A stretch of 64,000 nt of DNA from Spirochaetales bacterium (GCA_015075425.1 JABTUL010000002.1:62001-126000); one strand, 5' to 3'. Counted from the stretch's first letter, positions 1-8,561 are shown. Notes: generated from the letters alone by a model not told the origin. A program made the numbers and translations.

Positions 1-855
1 GGCCTCCTTACGGGGAGTGGCCACGTTAACGTCCGCCAGATATTGGCCGGAAAGGGCACCGGCCTCGGGATGCACCAGCGCATAGCATTGCGTGGCCGCC
101 CCTTCGGGAATGGATTTTTGAAAAATCGGTCCGACCATACCGAAGGCGAAACGTGCTACAGCCGGCATGTGCCGCCCCAGATTGGTTTGGATCACACCGG
201 GGTGAAGGGACACGGCGACGCGGCTGCTTCCTTTGAAGCGGCGGGCCAGCTCACTGGCAAAGAGGATATTGGCCATTTTGGATTGGCCGTAAGCCGTCCA
301 GGGACGGTAGCCGCGATCGCCGGACAGATTCTCGAAATCGATTCCGCCCGCAGGGGCCATCGTATGAGCGGAAGAGCTGACAACTACAACGCGGCCATTG
401 CCCACAAGCTTTTCCAGAAGCCCGGTGATGAGAATGAAGTGACCTACATGATTCGTAAAGAATTGTAACTCGTAGCCATAAGCCTTTTCCAGCGATGGCA
501 GCGCCATGATGCCGGCATTGGCCAGAATGCCGTCCAGCCGACCTTCCTCTCGCATGACGGCGGTCACGCACTGCCGAATCGACAAGGGATCTGCCAGTTC
601 GCAGGCAAATCCCTTGTGCCCGTTACCAAGTGGTGCCAGGGCCCCGAAGGCCTTCTCTGCCGTTCGCGCCGTGCCCAGAATCTTTGCGCCGCGCAGAGAC
701 AGCACCCGGGCCGACTCAAGGCCCAACCCGGAATTACAGCCCGTGATCAGATACGTTTTCCCGGTGAGATCCAGACCGGAGGTAACGGTTTCCGCTGTTG
801 AGGAATAACCAAAACCATTCTTGCCGGGGGGTAAAAAGAAACCTATGACTGACAT
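1..855 (-). CDS. Short-chain dehydrogenase/reductase (SDR), C-terminus beyond left edge
   Basis: Classical NAD(P)-dependent oxidoreductase of the retinol-dehydrogenase/WW-oxidoreductase-like SDR group; the substrate is not deducible. Reading leftward from the ATG at 853-855, the protein opens with a short tail, then 'NGFGYSSTAE', typical of this subgroup, followed by 'GKTYLITGCNSGLG' (the TGxxxGxG dinucleotide site), 'LANAG' and the catalytic 'AYGQSKMAN' (YxxxK) with an upstream 'SSSAH' serine. About 285 residues are visible and no stop is reached, so the C-terminus is lost. It is transcribed away from the lipid-modification operon at 1026-5453 and shares a 170-bp upstream region with it. SDRs often accompany amine-oxidase/DUF1365/cyclopropane-synthase clusters, so a lipid substrate is plausible but inferred. 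Confidence 0.85.
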   Translation of the reverse strand, partial: MSVIGFFLPPGKNGFGYSSTAETVTSGLDLTGKTYLITGCNSGLGLESARVLSLRGAKILGTARTAEKAFGALAPLGNGHKGFACELADPLSIRQCVTAVMREEGRLDGILANAGIMALPSLEKAYGYELQFFTNHVGHFILITGLLEKLVGNGRVVVVSSSAHTMAPAGGIDFENLSGDRGYRPWTAYGQSKMANILFASELARRFKGSSRVAVSLHPGVIQTNLGRHMPAVARFAFGMVGPIFQKSIPEGAATQCYALVHPEAGALSGQYLADVNVATPRKEA

Positions 856-989
856 GCAAAAGACCCTGTTTTGGAAGGCTCCGCCGTGGCGAGCGAATCA
901 TGCCGAGAATTACCGAAGAGGCTGTGGACCTGACCTGTGGTGAGTGGACCAAAAAAAGGGAATTCTTGTCATAGGATTAAAATAAACCA

Positions 990-1018
990 TTGACATTCTG
1001 CTTCACCGTGCTTATCCT
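990..1018 (+). promoter_or_regulatory. Possible sigma70-type promoter of the lipid-modification operon
   Basis: A perfect -35 hexamer TTGACA (990-995) is followed after 17 bp by TATCCT (1013-1018), four of six -10 consensus positions. Transcription would begin near 1025, essentially at the ATG at 1026, giving a leaderless or almost leaderless message. A GGGAG ribosome-binding-like stretch (1020-1024) would then lie outside the transcript. Either this promoter is not used, or the start is unusual. Confidence 0.35.
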
Positions 1019-1025
1019 TGGGAGC

Positions 1026-2297
1026 ATGAAATCTGTGGCAATTATTGGAACCGGGATCAGCGGGATGGCGGCTGCCTACTCGTTGCGCAGAAAAGCCCAA
1101 CTGACTCTTTTTGAGAAGGAGCAGCGTTCGGGCGGGCATACCTGCACGATCGAAGTCGATGGCCCCGGCGCAGTACAGGTAGACATGGGCTTTATCGTCT
1201 TTAATGCCGAGACCTATCCGGGCCTCTGCGGCCTGTTCCAGGAGCTGGGCATTGAAACGCATGCCTGCGAAATGAGCTTCTCCATGCACAACCAGGAACA
1301 GGGCTGGATCTGGAGCGCAGCCAGGCTATTTGGTGCGCGCAATCTCCTGCGACCGGGTTACTGGCGAATGCTTGGCGAAGCTCTGCGCTTTTTCCGGGAT
1401 GCGGAGAAAGATGTAAAACTACTGGATCCCGAGATTTCGCTGGGTCAGTATTTTGAACTGCGCGGCTATAGCGAATGGCTTCGGGATAATTTTGTCTATC
1501 CCATGGGAGCGGCAATCTGGTCGACTCCCGTGCAGGGCATTGCCGAGTTTCCGGCGCGGTCTTTCCTGCGCTTTTTTCAGAATCACGGGCTGTTGGGCGT
1601 GGATACACAGCACCAGTGGTATAGCGTGAAAGGGGGAAGTCGAACCTATCATGAAGCTATATTAAAGAAAATCGAGCAACCCGTGCGCTTGAGCGAACCG
1701 GTGCTGGCCATTGAGTCGCTACCGGCCCGCACAGGGGCCGGTGCGCGAGTCCGCATTAAAACTGCCAGATCTGAGCAGGATTTCGGCGCTGTGATAGTCG
1801 CTTCGCACGCCGACGAAGCGCTGACCCTCCTGGGCCCGAATGCCTCCCCCCTGCAACAAACATTGCTTTCTAAGTTCAGCTACACGACCAACAACGCCGT
1901 GCTGCACACCGACGCGTCGGTCATGCATCCGGATCGAAAATACTGGAGTGCCTGGAATTTCAAAAAAGATACTGCGACGGGTGCTGCCCGGAATTTCCGA
2001 ACGGCCACAGTTTACTATATGAATGCCCTGCAGGCTTTGCCGGAGGGGCAGGACTATTTTGTTTCCATCAATGAATTCGATTCCGTGGCTCCGGAGAAGG
2101 TTGTGGCCCGCAAGACTTTCGAGCATCCGTTTTTTGATAAAACGGCCGTTGCCGCGCAGGCTCACCTGCCAGAATTGAACGAAAACGGCCCGATCTACTT
2201 CGCCGGAAGCTATTTCAAGAACGGATTTCATGAGGATGGATACCAGGCCGGAACGAACGCGGCAAAGGCGGTGGAACGTGCAATCCTGTCGGTATGA
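1026..2297 (+). CDS. FAD-dependent amine oxidase/desaturase-like protein (COG2907 type)
   Basis: Flavoprotein of the NAD(P)/FAD-binding 'amine oxidase' group found with cyclopropane-synthase-like methyltransferases. The N-terminal dinucleotide fold is clear: 'VAIIGTGISGMAAAYSL' (GxGxxG) then 'LFEKEQRSGGHT' with the ribose-binding Glu and GG motif. The C-terminus 'GPIYFAGSYFKNGFHEDG' is the usual second FAD contact. I start at ATG 1026 because the dinucleotide fold begins there and GGGAG lies just upstream; an ATG at 990 would add 12 unsupported residues. The protein is then 423 residues. Relatives in Rhodobacter (the UfaD type, as I recall) desaturate methylated acyl chains on the way to furan fatty acids; that role here is inference from homology class and neighbours. 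Overlaps the next gene. Confidence 0.85.
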   Translation: MKSVAIIGTGISGMAAAYSLRRKAQLTLFEKEQRSGGHTCTIEVDGPGAVQVDMGFIVFNAETYPGLCGLFQELGIETHACEMSFSMHNQEQGWIWSAARLFGARNLLRPGYWRMLGEALRFFRDAEKDVKLLDPEISLGQYFELRGYSEWLRDNFVYPMGAAIWSTPVQGIAEFPARSFLRFFQNHGLLGVDTQHQWYSVKGGSRTYHEAILKKIEQPVRLSEPVLAIESLPARTGAGARVRIKTARSEQDFGAVIVASHADEALTLLGPNASPLQQTLLSKFSYTTNNAVLHTDASVMHPDRKYWSAWNFKKDTATGAARNFRTATVYYMNALQALPEGQDYFVSINEFDSVAPEKVVARKTFEHPFFDKTAVAAQAHLPELNENGPIYFAGSYFKNGFHEDGYQAGTNAAKAVERAILSV

Positions 2298-3114
2298 AGG
2301 TTTGGTATTTCATACGCGCAAGATTGAGCCCGTGCGACGCTTTAGCTACAGACTGGACCTTATGGCCATCGATCTGGATGAACTCCATTTGCTGGAGGGA
2401 GCAGGCATTCGCCTGAACCGTCCGGGTTTGTATAGCTTTTATGAATCAGACTATGCCTCATTTGCGCCCGTTCCGGGGCTTGACCTGAAGGCCCGTGTGC
2501 TACATTTCCTGACCGGCCAGGGTATTCAGGGTATTGTGGACGGGAGGCTGCGAATTGTGCTGGTGGCACAAATCCGGGCCCTGGGAGCCGCCTTCAACCC
2601 GGTTTGCTTTTTTTACATTTATATTGGGAGCACTCTTGTTGCGCTGATCGCTGAAGTTCACAACACATTTGGCGATAAAAGGTCTTATGTGATAAAACTG
2701 AACCCGCCTCTGAAGCCGGAGCCCGCCGGGCAGAGCGCGGTAGAAAGCGCCATGGTCCCCAAAATTTTGCATGTTTCGCCATTTCTGCCCGCAGAAGTGG
2801 ACTTCCGTTTCCGGATCAGTTTGCCAGGAGATTATTTTCGCATTAGCATCAGTACGCTTTCCGGGGAGCGCCCACTATTGGTGGCCGGCTTCGCGGCGGC
2901 TCGTCGTCCGCTTTGGGTGCGCGGGATGCGGCATATTTTGAGAGCCCCGTTCCTTAGCTTTAAGACGATCCTGGCCATCCACCTGCAAGCTGCGGTCTTA
3001 TGGATCCGGGGGGCTCGCTTTTATAGCAAAGACCTTGTGGACCGATTGCTCCATAACCGTACCGGCGACGCTCTGGAGCGCGGCTTCTGGGTCCACGCCA
3101 AAAGACAACAATAG
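2278..3114 (+). CDS. DUF1365 domain protein
   Basis: DUF1365 (COG3496) family protein of unknown biochemistry, a near-constant partner of COG2907 flavoproteins and cyclopropane-synthase-like methyltransferases. The family's opening pattern is present: 'YEGLVFHTRKIEPVRRFSYRL' followed by an acidic 'IDLDEL'. Mid-protein 'GAAFNPVCFFYIY' and 'AEVHNTFGDKRSYVIK' are also typical. The frame opens at ATG 2230 inside the preceding gene, but homology begins only after the GTG at 2278, which has GGTGG just upstream; I take GTG 2278 (20-bp overlap, translational coupling). The protein is then 278 residues. No signal peptide. Confidence 0.8.
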   Translation: MQSCRYEGLVFHTRKIEPVRRFSYRLDLMAIDLDELHLLEGAGIRLNRPGLYSFYESDYASFAPVPGLDLKARVLHFLTGQGIQGIVDGRLRIVLVAQIRALGAAFNPVCFFYIYIGSTLVALIAEVHNTFGDKRSYVIKLNPPLKPEPAGQSAVESAMVPKILHVSPFLPAEVDFRFRISLPGDYFRISISTLSGERPLLVAGFAAARRPLWVRGMRHILRAPFLSFKTILAIHLQAAVLWIRGARFYSKDLVDRLLHNRTGDALERGFWVHAKRQQ

Positions 3115-3139
3115 AATAATAATTATTAAAGGTGACGGT

Positions 3140-4366
3140 ATGTATAAAACGATTTTTCTGAAAATTCTGGGCCGCTGCAAACACGGTAGCCTGATCCTGA
3201 AGGAGGGATCAGCAGAGTTTCAGTTTGGCCGGGACGATTCAGGCTCCAGGAAAAGTAGAGCTGCGATCATTGTAGTTAATTCGCCGATATTCTACCGCAA
3301 GGTGGTTCTGGGGCAGGACAATGGAATGGGAGAAGCCTACTGGGAAGGCATGTGGGATTCACCGGATATGACCCCCGTTTTTGCGTTCTTTATTTTGAAT
3401 CGCGATTGCCTCCCATCCTTTGCCGGCCTGAAAAAACTTACATGGTTCTTCCTTTCCTTCACTGGCCTCAACGATCGTTTCCAGAATTGGCTTCGACCCA
3501 ACACGCGGAGCGGCAGCCGCAAAAATATTAAATCTCACTATGATGTGGGGAACGATTTTTATCGACTGTGGCTGGATGGTAGTATGACCTATTCTGCTGC
3601 GTTGTTTAGCAATCCGCGCGAAAAACTGGAGCGGGCGCAAATCAATAAATACGACGCTCTTTGCCGCAAGATTGACCTGAACGAGAACGATCATGTTCTG
3701 GAGATAGGGTCAGGCTGGGGTGGTTTTGCTTTATTTGCTGCCCGCAAATACGGCTGCCGCGTCACGAGTATAACCGTTTCGGAGGCACAACTTAAAGAGG
3801 CGCGGGCGCGGCTGGCGATGTCCGGACTCGCGGGAAAGGTTCAATTCCTGCTCATGGATTATCGAGATATAAAAGGACAGTACGACAAAATAGTTTCCAT
3901 TGAAATGGTGGAAGCACTGGGGTATCGTTATCTGGATACTTTCTTCCGCACCTGCTCGCGGCTGCTCGCGCCGGGGGGAGCTATGGGTTTGCAAGCGATT
4001 ACCATGCCAGACCATCTCTTTCATGATTACAGGAGAGGGACACCGGACTTCATCCGTCGGCACGTATTCCCCGGCGGGCTACTGGTTTCTTTGCAGGAGA
4101 TGCTGAATTCCCTTGTGCGCACCTCCCAGTTGAATGTGCAACACCTGGAAAGCATGGCTGGCAGTTATGCGCTTACCCTGTCTCGCTGGAAAAAAAATCT
4201 AAGCGAGCGCTTCAGTGAAATCAGGGCGCGCGGCTACCAGGATGCGCTGGTGCGCAAATGGGAATGCTATCTGGCAATGTGCGAAGCTTCTTTTGCGGAA
4301 CGGTACATCAATGTGGTGCAACTGGTCCTTGCCCGGCCAGGGAATCGGCTTTCCATTGTGCGCTGA
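3140..4366 (+). CDS. Cyclopropane-fatty-acyl-phospholipid synthase family methyltransferase
   Basis: SAM-dependent methyltransferase acting on unsaturated acyl chains of membrane phospholipids (CfaS/UfaM/mycolic-acid-cyclopropane-synthase family). Family features: 'SHYDVGNDFYRLWLDGSMTYS' (substrate/bicarbonate region), the SAM-binding 'HVLEIGSGWGGFALFAA' and 'VSIEMVEALGYRYLDTFF'. I start at ATG 3140, preceded by AAAGGTG, rather than at 3035 inside the upstream gene; this gives 408 residues, normal for the family. The N-terminal 120 residues are the lipid-recruiting portion of CFA synthases. Third gene of the operon, 25 bp after the DUF1365 gene. Whether it makes cyclopropane or methyl-branched chains cannot be read from sequence. 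Confidence 0.88.
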   Translation: MYKTIFLKILGRCKHGSLILKEGSAEFQFGRDDSGSRKSRAAIIVVNSPIFYRKVVLGQDNGMGEAYWEGMWDSPDMTPVFAFFILNRDCLPSFAGLKKLTWFFLSFTGLNDRFQNWLRPNTRSGSRKNIKSHYDVGNDFYRLWLDGSMTYSAALFSNPREKLERAQINKYDALCRKIDLNENDHVLEIGSGWGGFALFAARKYGCRVTSITVSEAQLKEARARLAMSGLAGKVQFLLMDYRDIKGQYDKIVSIEMVEALGYRYLDTFFRTCSRLLAPGGAMGLQAITMPDHLFHDYRRGTPDFIRRHVFPGGLLVSLQEMLNSLVRTSQLNVQHLESMAGSYALTLSRWKKNLSERFSEIRARGYQDALVRKWECYLAMCEASFAERYINVVQLVLARPGNRLSIVR

Positions 4367-4427
4367 GGTTTTTCTGCTCCGGGTCTGGCAAAGGCATTGC
4401 AATAAATGGAAAATACAGGGATATAGA

Positions 4428-5453
4428 ATGAAAATTGATAGAATTATAGACAGGGGCATTCTGCCCGATCCTCTTTTGCGCGCAGTTGTGCGTGGCCGAT
4501 GTCGGGACATGTTGAAAGAGTACAATCGTTTTTCTGCCGAAGAGCTTCAGGAGCAGTTCAACGCACTGATCGCAAATCTGGATAACTCACCCGTGGCGAT
4601 TGAAACCAGAAAAGCCAATGAGCAGCACTATGAATTGCCACCGGATTTTTTTGAAATTGTTCTGGGACCCCACCTGAAATACTCCTCCTGCTACTGGGAT
4701 GAAACCACAGCGGACCTGAAATCCGCGGAAGAACGTATGCTGGCCCTTACCTGCCAGCGGGCGGATCTGGGCAATGGCCAGGCGATTCTGGAACTGGGCT
4801 GCGGCTGGGGATCGCTTTCGCTTTTCATGGCCGCGCGCTTCCCTGGATCAACCATTACCGCCGTGTCCTATAGCGCCCCGCAGCGCGAGTTTATTCTGGC
4901 GCGTGCCCGCGCGAGGGGGATTGCAAATCTACGAGTCCTCACCATGGACATGAACAACCTTCAACTGGACCAGAAGTTTGACCGGATTGTTAGCGTGGAG
5001 ATGTTCGAGCACCTGCGCAACTACAGGCTTTTCTTTCAAAAGCTGGCCGGAATGCTGACTGGCCAGGGTAAGCTTTTCATTCACATTTTTGCCCACCACA
5101 GCCGGCCTTTTCTGTATGACGATTCCCTTGAAGACAACTGGATGGCGCGCTATTTTTTTACCGGCGGAACGATGCCTTCTGCCAGCCTGTTTTTTTATCT
5201 TGCGGACGGCTTCCGTATTGCCGGGCACTGGCAGGTCCAGGGCACACACTATGAAAAAACTCTAAATGCCTGGCTTGCGTGCATGGATCGCAATAAGGCG
5301 CAGCTCATGCCTGTCCTGAAATCCGTTTATGGCGATCAGGCATTTGCCTGGTGGCATCGCTGGCGCCTCTTCTTTCTGAGCTGCGCTGAGTTTTTTGGCT
5401 ACGCGGGCGGCAATGAATGGCTGGTGCAACACTACCTGTTTGTTAAGAAATGA
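4428..5453 (+). CDS. Second CFA-synthase-like SAM methyltransferase (coclaurine N-methyltransferase-like group)
   Basis: SAM-dependent methyltransferase related to cyclopropane synthases but of the shorter branch that annotation often likens to plant coclaurine N-methyltransferase. Motifs: 'NEQHYELPPDFFEIVLGPHLKYSSCYW' in place of the YDVGNDFY block, SAM site 'AILELGCGWGSLSLFMAARFP', then 'DRIVSVEMFEHLRNYRLFFQKLA'. Start is ATG 4428 after CAGGG at 4416-4420 (341 residues); the frame is open upstream but overlaps the previous CDS. It follows the first methyltransferase by 61 bp, same strand, so it is probably the last gene of the lipid operon. Two different CFA-family enzymes in one operon suggests two successive or alternative methylations. 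Confidence 0.82.
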   Translation: MKIDRIIDRGILPDPLLRAVVRGRCRDMLKEYNRFSAEELQEQFNALIANLDNSPVAIETRKANEQHYELPPDFFEIVLGPHLKYSSCYWDETTADLKSAEERMLALTCQRADLGNGQAILELGCGWGSLSLFMAARFPGSTITAVSYSAPQREFILARARARGIANLRVLTMDMNNLQLDQKFDRIVSVEMFEHLRNYRLFFQKLAGMLTGQGKLFIHIFAHHSRPFLYDDSLEDNWMARYFFTGGTMPSASLFFYLADGFRIAGHWQVQGTHYEKTLNAWLACMDRNKAQLMPVLKSVYGDQAFAWWHRWRLFFLSCAEFFGYAGGNEWLVQHYLFVKK

Positions 5454-5505
5454 TTGAGGTTCATCAGTGGCCTTCCGCTGACACCTGGTGCCGCAGATCC
5501 TTCTT

Positions 5506-5545
5506 CCGGTGACGGTTTCAAATCCCATCACCGGCCCGGATTTTT
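5506..5545. terminator. Weak terminator-like inverted repeat between convergent genes
   Basis: CCGGTGA (5506-5512) and TCACCGG (5528-5534) form a 7-bp perfect stem with a 15-nt loop, followed by CCCGGA and five T on the plus strand. It lies between the end of the methyltransferase gene (5453) and the end of rarA on the other strand (5545). The loop is long, so efficiency is uncertain. Confidence 0.35.
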
Positions 5546-6771
5546 CAGGGACCGGCATTGTAGTTGCGCCCGGGACGACGCAGGCTTTCGAGCCTCTCTT
5601 TGAGTCGGCTTTCCTGGCCGTGATCGGTGGGAAAATAGAATTGTGTACCGCGAAAATCGACTGGCAGATATTCCTGCTCCACATAAGCATCCTTGAAATC
5701 ATGCGGATAAAGATAGGCGTCCTTTCGCGCCAGCGGTCCGCCGGAGAGTAAAAATTGCGGAACCTGGACCACGCGGCCGCGCACCGCCTCAAGGGCACGG
5801 TCGATGCCCAGATAACTGGCATTGCTCTTGGGACAACTCGAAAGAAAGGTGACCGTCTGGGCCAGGACAATCCGTCCTTCGGGCATGCCGATTTTCTCCA
5901 GAGCGTGCAAGGTGGCAACAGCCATACCGGTCGCTTGCGGCGCTGCATTGCCCACATCTTCGGCTGCAAGGATCACCAGCCTGCGGGCAATGAAGAGCGG
6001 GTCTTCTCCACCATCGATGAGCAGTGCCAGATAGAGCAAAGCGGCATCGGGATCCGAGCCGCGTATGGATTTGATCAAAGCGCTGATCGTATCGTAGTGA
6101 CCTGAACCCCGGCGCTCAAAAGCGCGCACCGATGTTCCCAGGAGGAGCGCCAGATCCGGAAGTTCCAGTTCTTTACTTTCAGCCGCCGGAGCCGAAGCCA
6201 CCAGCTCAAGGGCAACCAGAAGTTTACGGGCATCACCACCGGCATAGTGCAGAAGGCCCTGCTCGGCCTCCGGGCTCAGTTGCAGATCCGGAAATTCTGC
6301 CCGGGCACGCCGGAGAACCAGGACAAGCTCGGCGGTGGACAGAGCCTGCAAAGTGTAGAGGCGCAGCCGCGAAAGCAGTGCCGGCGATATAGCGATTCCC
6401 GGATTCTCCGTTGTGGCACCCATGAGCGTGCAGTCACCGCGTTCCACCAGCGGCAAAAGTGCATCCTGCTGCACGCGACTCAAGCGATGGAATTCATCAA
6501 TAAAAATTACCGGTTTTCTGGACCCTGCCGTGGCGGCTCGAATTTCTTTGACACCACTGGACACAGCTGACAACTCCACAAAAGGGTGCTGGCTGTGTCG
6601 GGCGAGCAGGCGGGCCAGAGTCGTCTTACCGCACCCAGGCGGGCCGGATAGAACCAGCGAATGGAGTGGCAGGCTGAACAACCGGTCTATGAGTTCCACC
6701 TGACCGGCAAAGTGCGACCTTTCATGCGGCCGCAAACGCTCGGCCAAGGGCATTCTATGAAAGAGGTCCAT
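5545..6771 (-). CDS. rarA: Replication-associated recombination protein A (RarA/MgsA AAA+ ATPase)
   Basis: Clamp-loader-like AAA+ ATPase acting at stalled replication forks. Visible: 'PLAERLRP' at the N-terminus, Walker A 'GPPGCGKTT' (residues 43-51), Walker B 'VIFIDEFHR', sensor 1 'LMGATTENP', and the arginine-finger segment 'SPALLSRLRLYTLQAL'. The C-terminal MgsA region is present ('RRGSGHYDTISALIKSIRGSDPDAALLYLA', 'EDVGNA', 'AQTVTFLSSCPKSN'). 408 residues against about 440-450 in E. coli, so slightly compact but complete. Its ATG abuts the TAG of the upstream membrane-protein gene with no spacer, so they are cotranscribed. Confidence 0.93.
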   Translation of the reverse strand: MDLFHRMPLAERLRPHERSHFAGQVELIDRLFSLPLHSLVLSGPPGCGKTTLARLLARHSQHPFVELSAVSSGVKEIRAATAGSRKPVIFIDEFHRLSRVQQDALLPLVERGDCTLMGATTENPGIAISPALLSRLRLYTLQALSTAELVLVLRRARAEFPDLQLSPEAEQGLLHYAGGDARKLLVALELVASAPAAESKELELPDLALLLGTSVRAFERRGSGHYDTISALIKSIRGSDPDAALLYLALLIDGGEDPLFIARRLVILAAEDVGNAAPQATGMAVATLHALEKIGMPEGRIVLAQTVTFLSSCPKSNASYLGIDRALEAVRGRVVQVPQFLLSGGPLARKDAYLYPHDFKDAYVEQEYLPVDFRGTQFYFPTDHGQESRLKERLESLRRPGRNYNAGP

Positions 6772-8088
6772 CTATTTTTTGATGCTCGATGCCACCTGTC
6801 GTTTCAAACCTTCCAGAACGCGCACCAGATGCCCCTGCAGACTTGAGAGATTCGCTGGCTCCGCTGCTCCTTCCAGAAGAACCGTGCTCGATTTTTTCAG
6901 AATGGCCGTCAGCCTCTCACTGCCGCCATTACTGGCCAGAGCTGCACGGAGGCCGTCGCGCACGGATTTGTGAACCCCGAGCATTCCAAGGCGCAACGCC
7001 GGACCGATGGGCGAAAGCAACCACGGTTCAAGTGCTTTATTTATGGAAAACTGGACCATTTCTGATATTTCCGGCTCCAGTTCCGGGACAACATCACGGG
7101 CCATGATTTCCAGTTGCGAATCAATCAAATCATCAATACTGCGCAAGTCCTGATTATCGACAGCGATGTCGGCAAGGCTTCGGGTGCGCAGCACGTGCTG
7201 GGTTTGTTCCAGAATATTGAGCAGCACAAGGCCTGAAATCTCTTCAGCAATGATGGCGGCGTTGTCGTGGATAATGCCGGGCAGGAGTCCCTCTCCCGGC
7301 AGGAAACGATTGGCTTTCAGGCGCATGTAGAGCGCAAGGATGCGTCCCAGTCGCAACCAGGCCATGTGATGGGGAACAAGCAAGAGGAACAGATCATACC
7401 AGCGACGCACCGGAAACAGATACCAGCGGCGCAGAGCTCCGCCACGCAAAGAATAGATCCAGCGGGCCAGAAAATCCAGCGCAAAGAAGGCCACAAAAAA
7501 TAGATCGTATCGATAGAATTCGTCAATGAATTCACCGTCTTCGCCAATGTGACGGAAATAGTTACGGCGGATCAGCGGCTCAATCTCCTTCTCGAAAAAA
7601 TGCCACTCTGTCCCCAGACGCTCACCGGCAAAATTGGTCGGGGAGAAGAAGCGCGAGAAGCTCTGCTTTGCTGAATCGAGCTGATAGTGTTTGCGCATCA
7701 AGTTTTTGATTCGCTCAAAATTGCCTTCTTTGCGTGCCGTGGTAAAAGGACTCTGATTGATGAAGCCGTGCATGGTTCCGGCTAAAGCGGCCAGTTCCTG
7801 GACACTCTCTTCTGTCTGCCCTTCTGATAGCATCTGCTCCCGTAACTTCTGCGTGCGCCTGAGAAATTCTTCCGTGTAGCGATGGGGTTCAATCCCTTTG
7901 AGCGTGTCGTACTTGCGAGTAAGCTCGGGCCAGTGCTCCAGGTAAACATCCCGGAATGTGAGGTGTGTGTAGGGAATACCGGAAAGATAGGTCAGGTCAA
8001 AAAGAACCCAGCCCACGTTACCGGTCAGAACCAGACAGAAGGCCATTTCATAGATGAGTTTCAAGATGGAGCGCGGTCGTTCAGCCAT
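6772..8088 (-). CDS. Uncharacterised membrane protein with about three transmembrane segments
   Basis: I do not recognise the family. 438 residues: an N-terminal hydrophobic helix (about 8-35), a charged region (40-190) rich in Arg/Glu, two further hydrophobic helices (about 194-214 and 229-250, the latter followed by 'WLRLGRILALYMRLKANR'), then a long soluble C-terminal region (260-438) of helical, amphipathic character. The central helices with basic residues recall ion-channel-like proteins, but no selectivity filter is visible and I make no functional claim. It directly precedes rarA with no gap and follows a small lipoprotein gene by 42 bp on the same strand. Confidence 0.75.
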   Translation of the reverse strand: MAERPRSILKLIYEMAFCLVLTGNVGWVLFDLTYLSGIPYTHLTFRDVYLEHWPELTRKYDTLKGIEPHRYTEEFLRRTQKLREQMLSEGQTEESVQELAALAGTMHGFINQSPFTTARKEGNFERIKNLMRKHYQLDSAKQSFSRFFSPTNFAGERLGTEWHFFEKEIEPLIRRNYFRHIGEDGEFIDEFYRYDLFFVAFFALDFLARWIYSLRGGALRRWYLFPVRRWYDLFLLLVPHHMAWLRLGRILALYMRLKANRFLPGEGLLPGIIHDNAAIIAEEISGLVLLNILEQTQHVLRTRSLADIAVDNQDLRSIDDLIDSQLEIMARDVVPELEPEISEMVQFSINKALEPWLLSPIGPALRLGMLGVHKSVRDGLRAALASNGGSERLTAILKKSSTVLLEGAAEPANLSSLQGHLVRVLEGLKRQVASSIKK

Positions 8089-8130
8089 ATCCTACCGGGG
8101 CATAGAAAGCCCGGGAGTCAAGTAGCTAAA

Positions 8131-8561
8131 CTAACGGATCCGCTGCAGCACCAACCGTGATGCATCGCCTTTGCGGTCTTCTTTTTCCAGACGGATTTGG
8201 TCGGGCCTCAGGAAAGTTACCCTGGATTTCTGACCCTGCTCCGGTCCTGTCGTGGCCTCAATGGTAATCTCCTGGCCCTCGGCACCCAGAACGCGGTAAT
8301 TGCCCTCAAATTCCTTACTTTCTCCCAGCATACTGAGCTGGACTTTGACTTTGGTCGGCGTAAATTCCAGTTGCATGTCTTTGTACAGAGCCAGACCGAC
8401 GCGCTCAAAAACATTCCAGCCCATCTCTGCTTTGGTGGCTTCTTCATCGATCTTCCATTTTCCCACAACGTCGGTTGCCCGAACCACCAGGTGCGGATCT
8501 CCCTGGGGTCTGGAGCAAAAGAGGCCATTCCCACAATGAGAGTATAAACGATTGGTTTCAT
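8131..8561 (-). CDS. Small lipoprotein, reading frame interrupted by a frameshift near 8517-8530
   Basis: The start is fixed by TAATG coupling to the upstream gene: the ATG at 8561 shares its A with that gene's TAA. It begins 'MKPIVYTLIVGMASF', a normal lipoprotein signal peptide. After about 15 codons that frame becomes nonsense-like, whereas the adjacent frame continues 'CSRPQGDPHLVVR', 'DVVGKWKIDEEATK' and runs to a stop at 8131 with plausible coding character (lipocalin-like beta-strand pattern). One extra T in the TTTT run (AAAA at 8517-8520 on the plus strand) would join them as '...MASFCSRPQ...', creating a lipoprotein cysteine. So this is a sequencing error, a fresh pseudogene or slippage. 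About 143 residues if restored; function unknown. Confidence 0.6.

Noticed and set aside
5514-5526. tRNA T-loop-like GGTTTCAAATCCC
   Set aside because: No acceptor, D-arm or anticodon arm can be folded around it; it lies in the short gap between convergent genes.
5262-5969. 235-residue minus-strand frame across the 3' ends of the methyltransferase and rarA
   Set aside because: It runs antisense to one gene and in a wrong frame of the other; no recognisable protein features.
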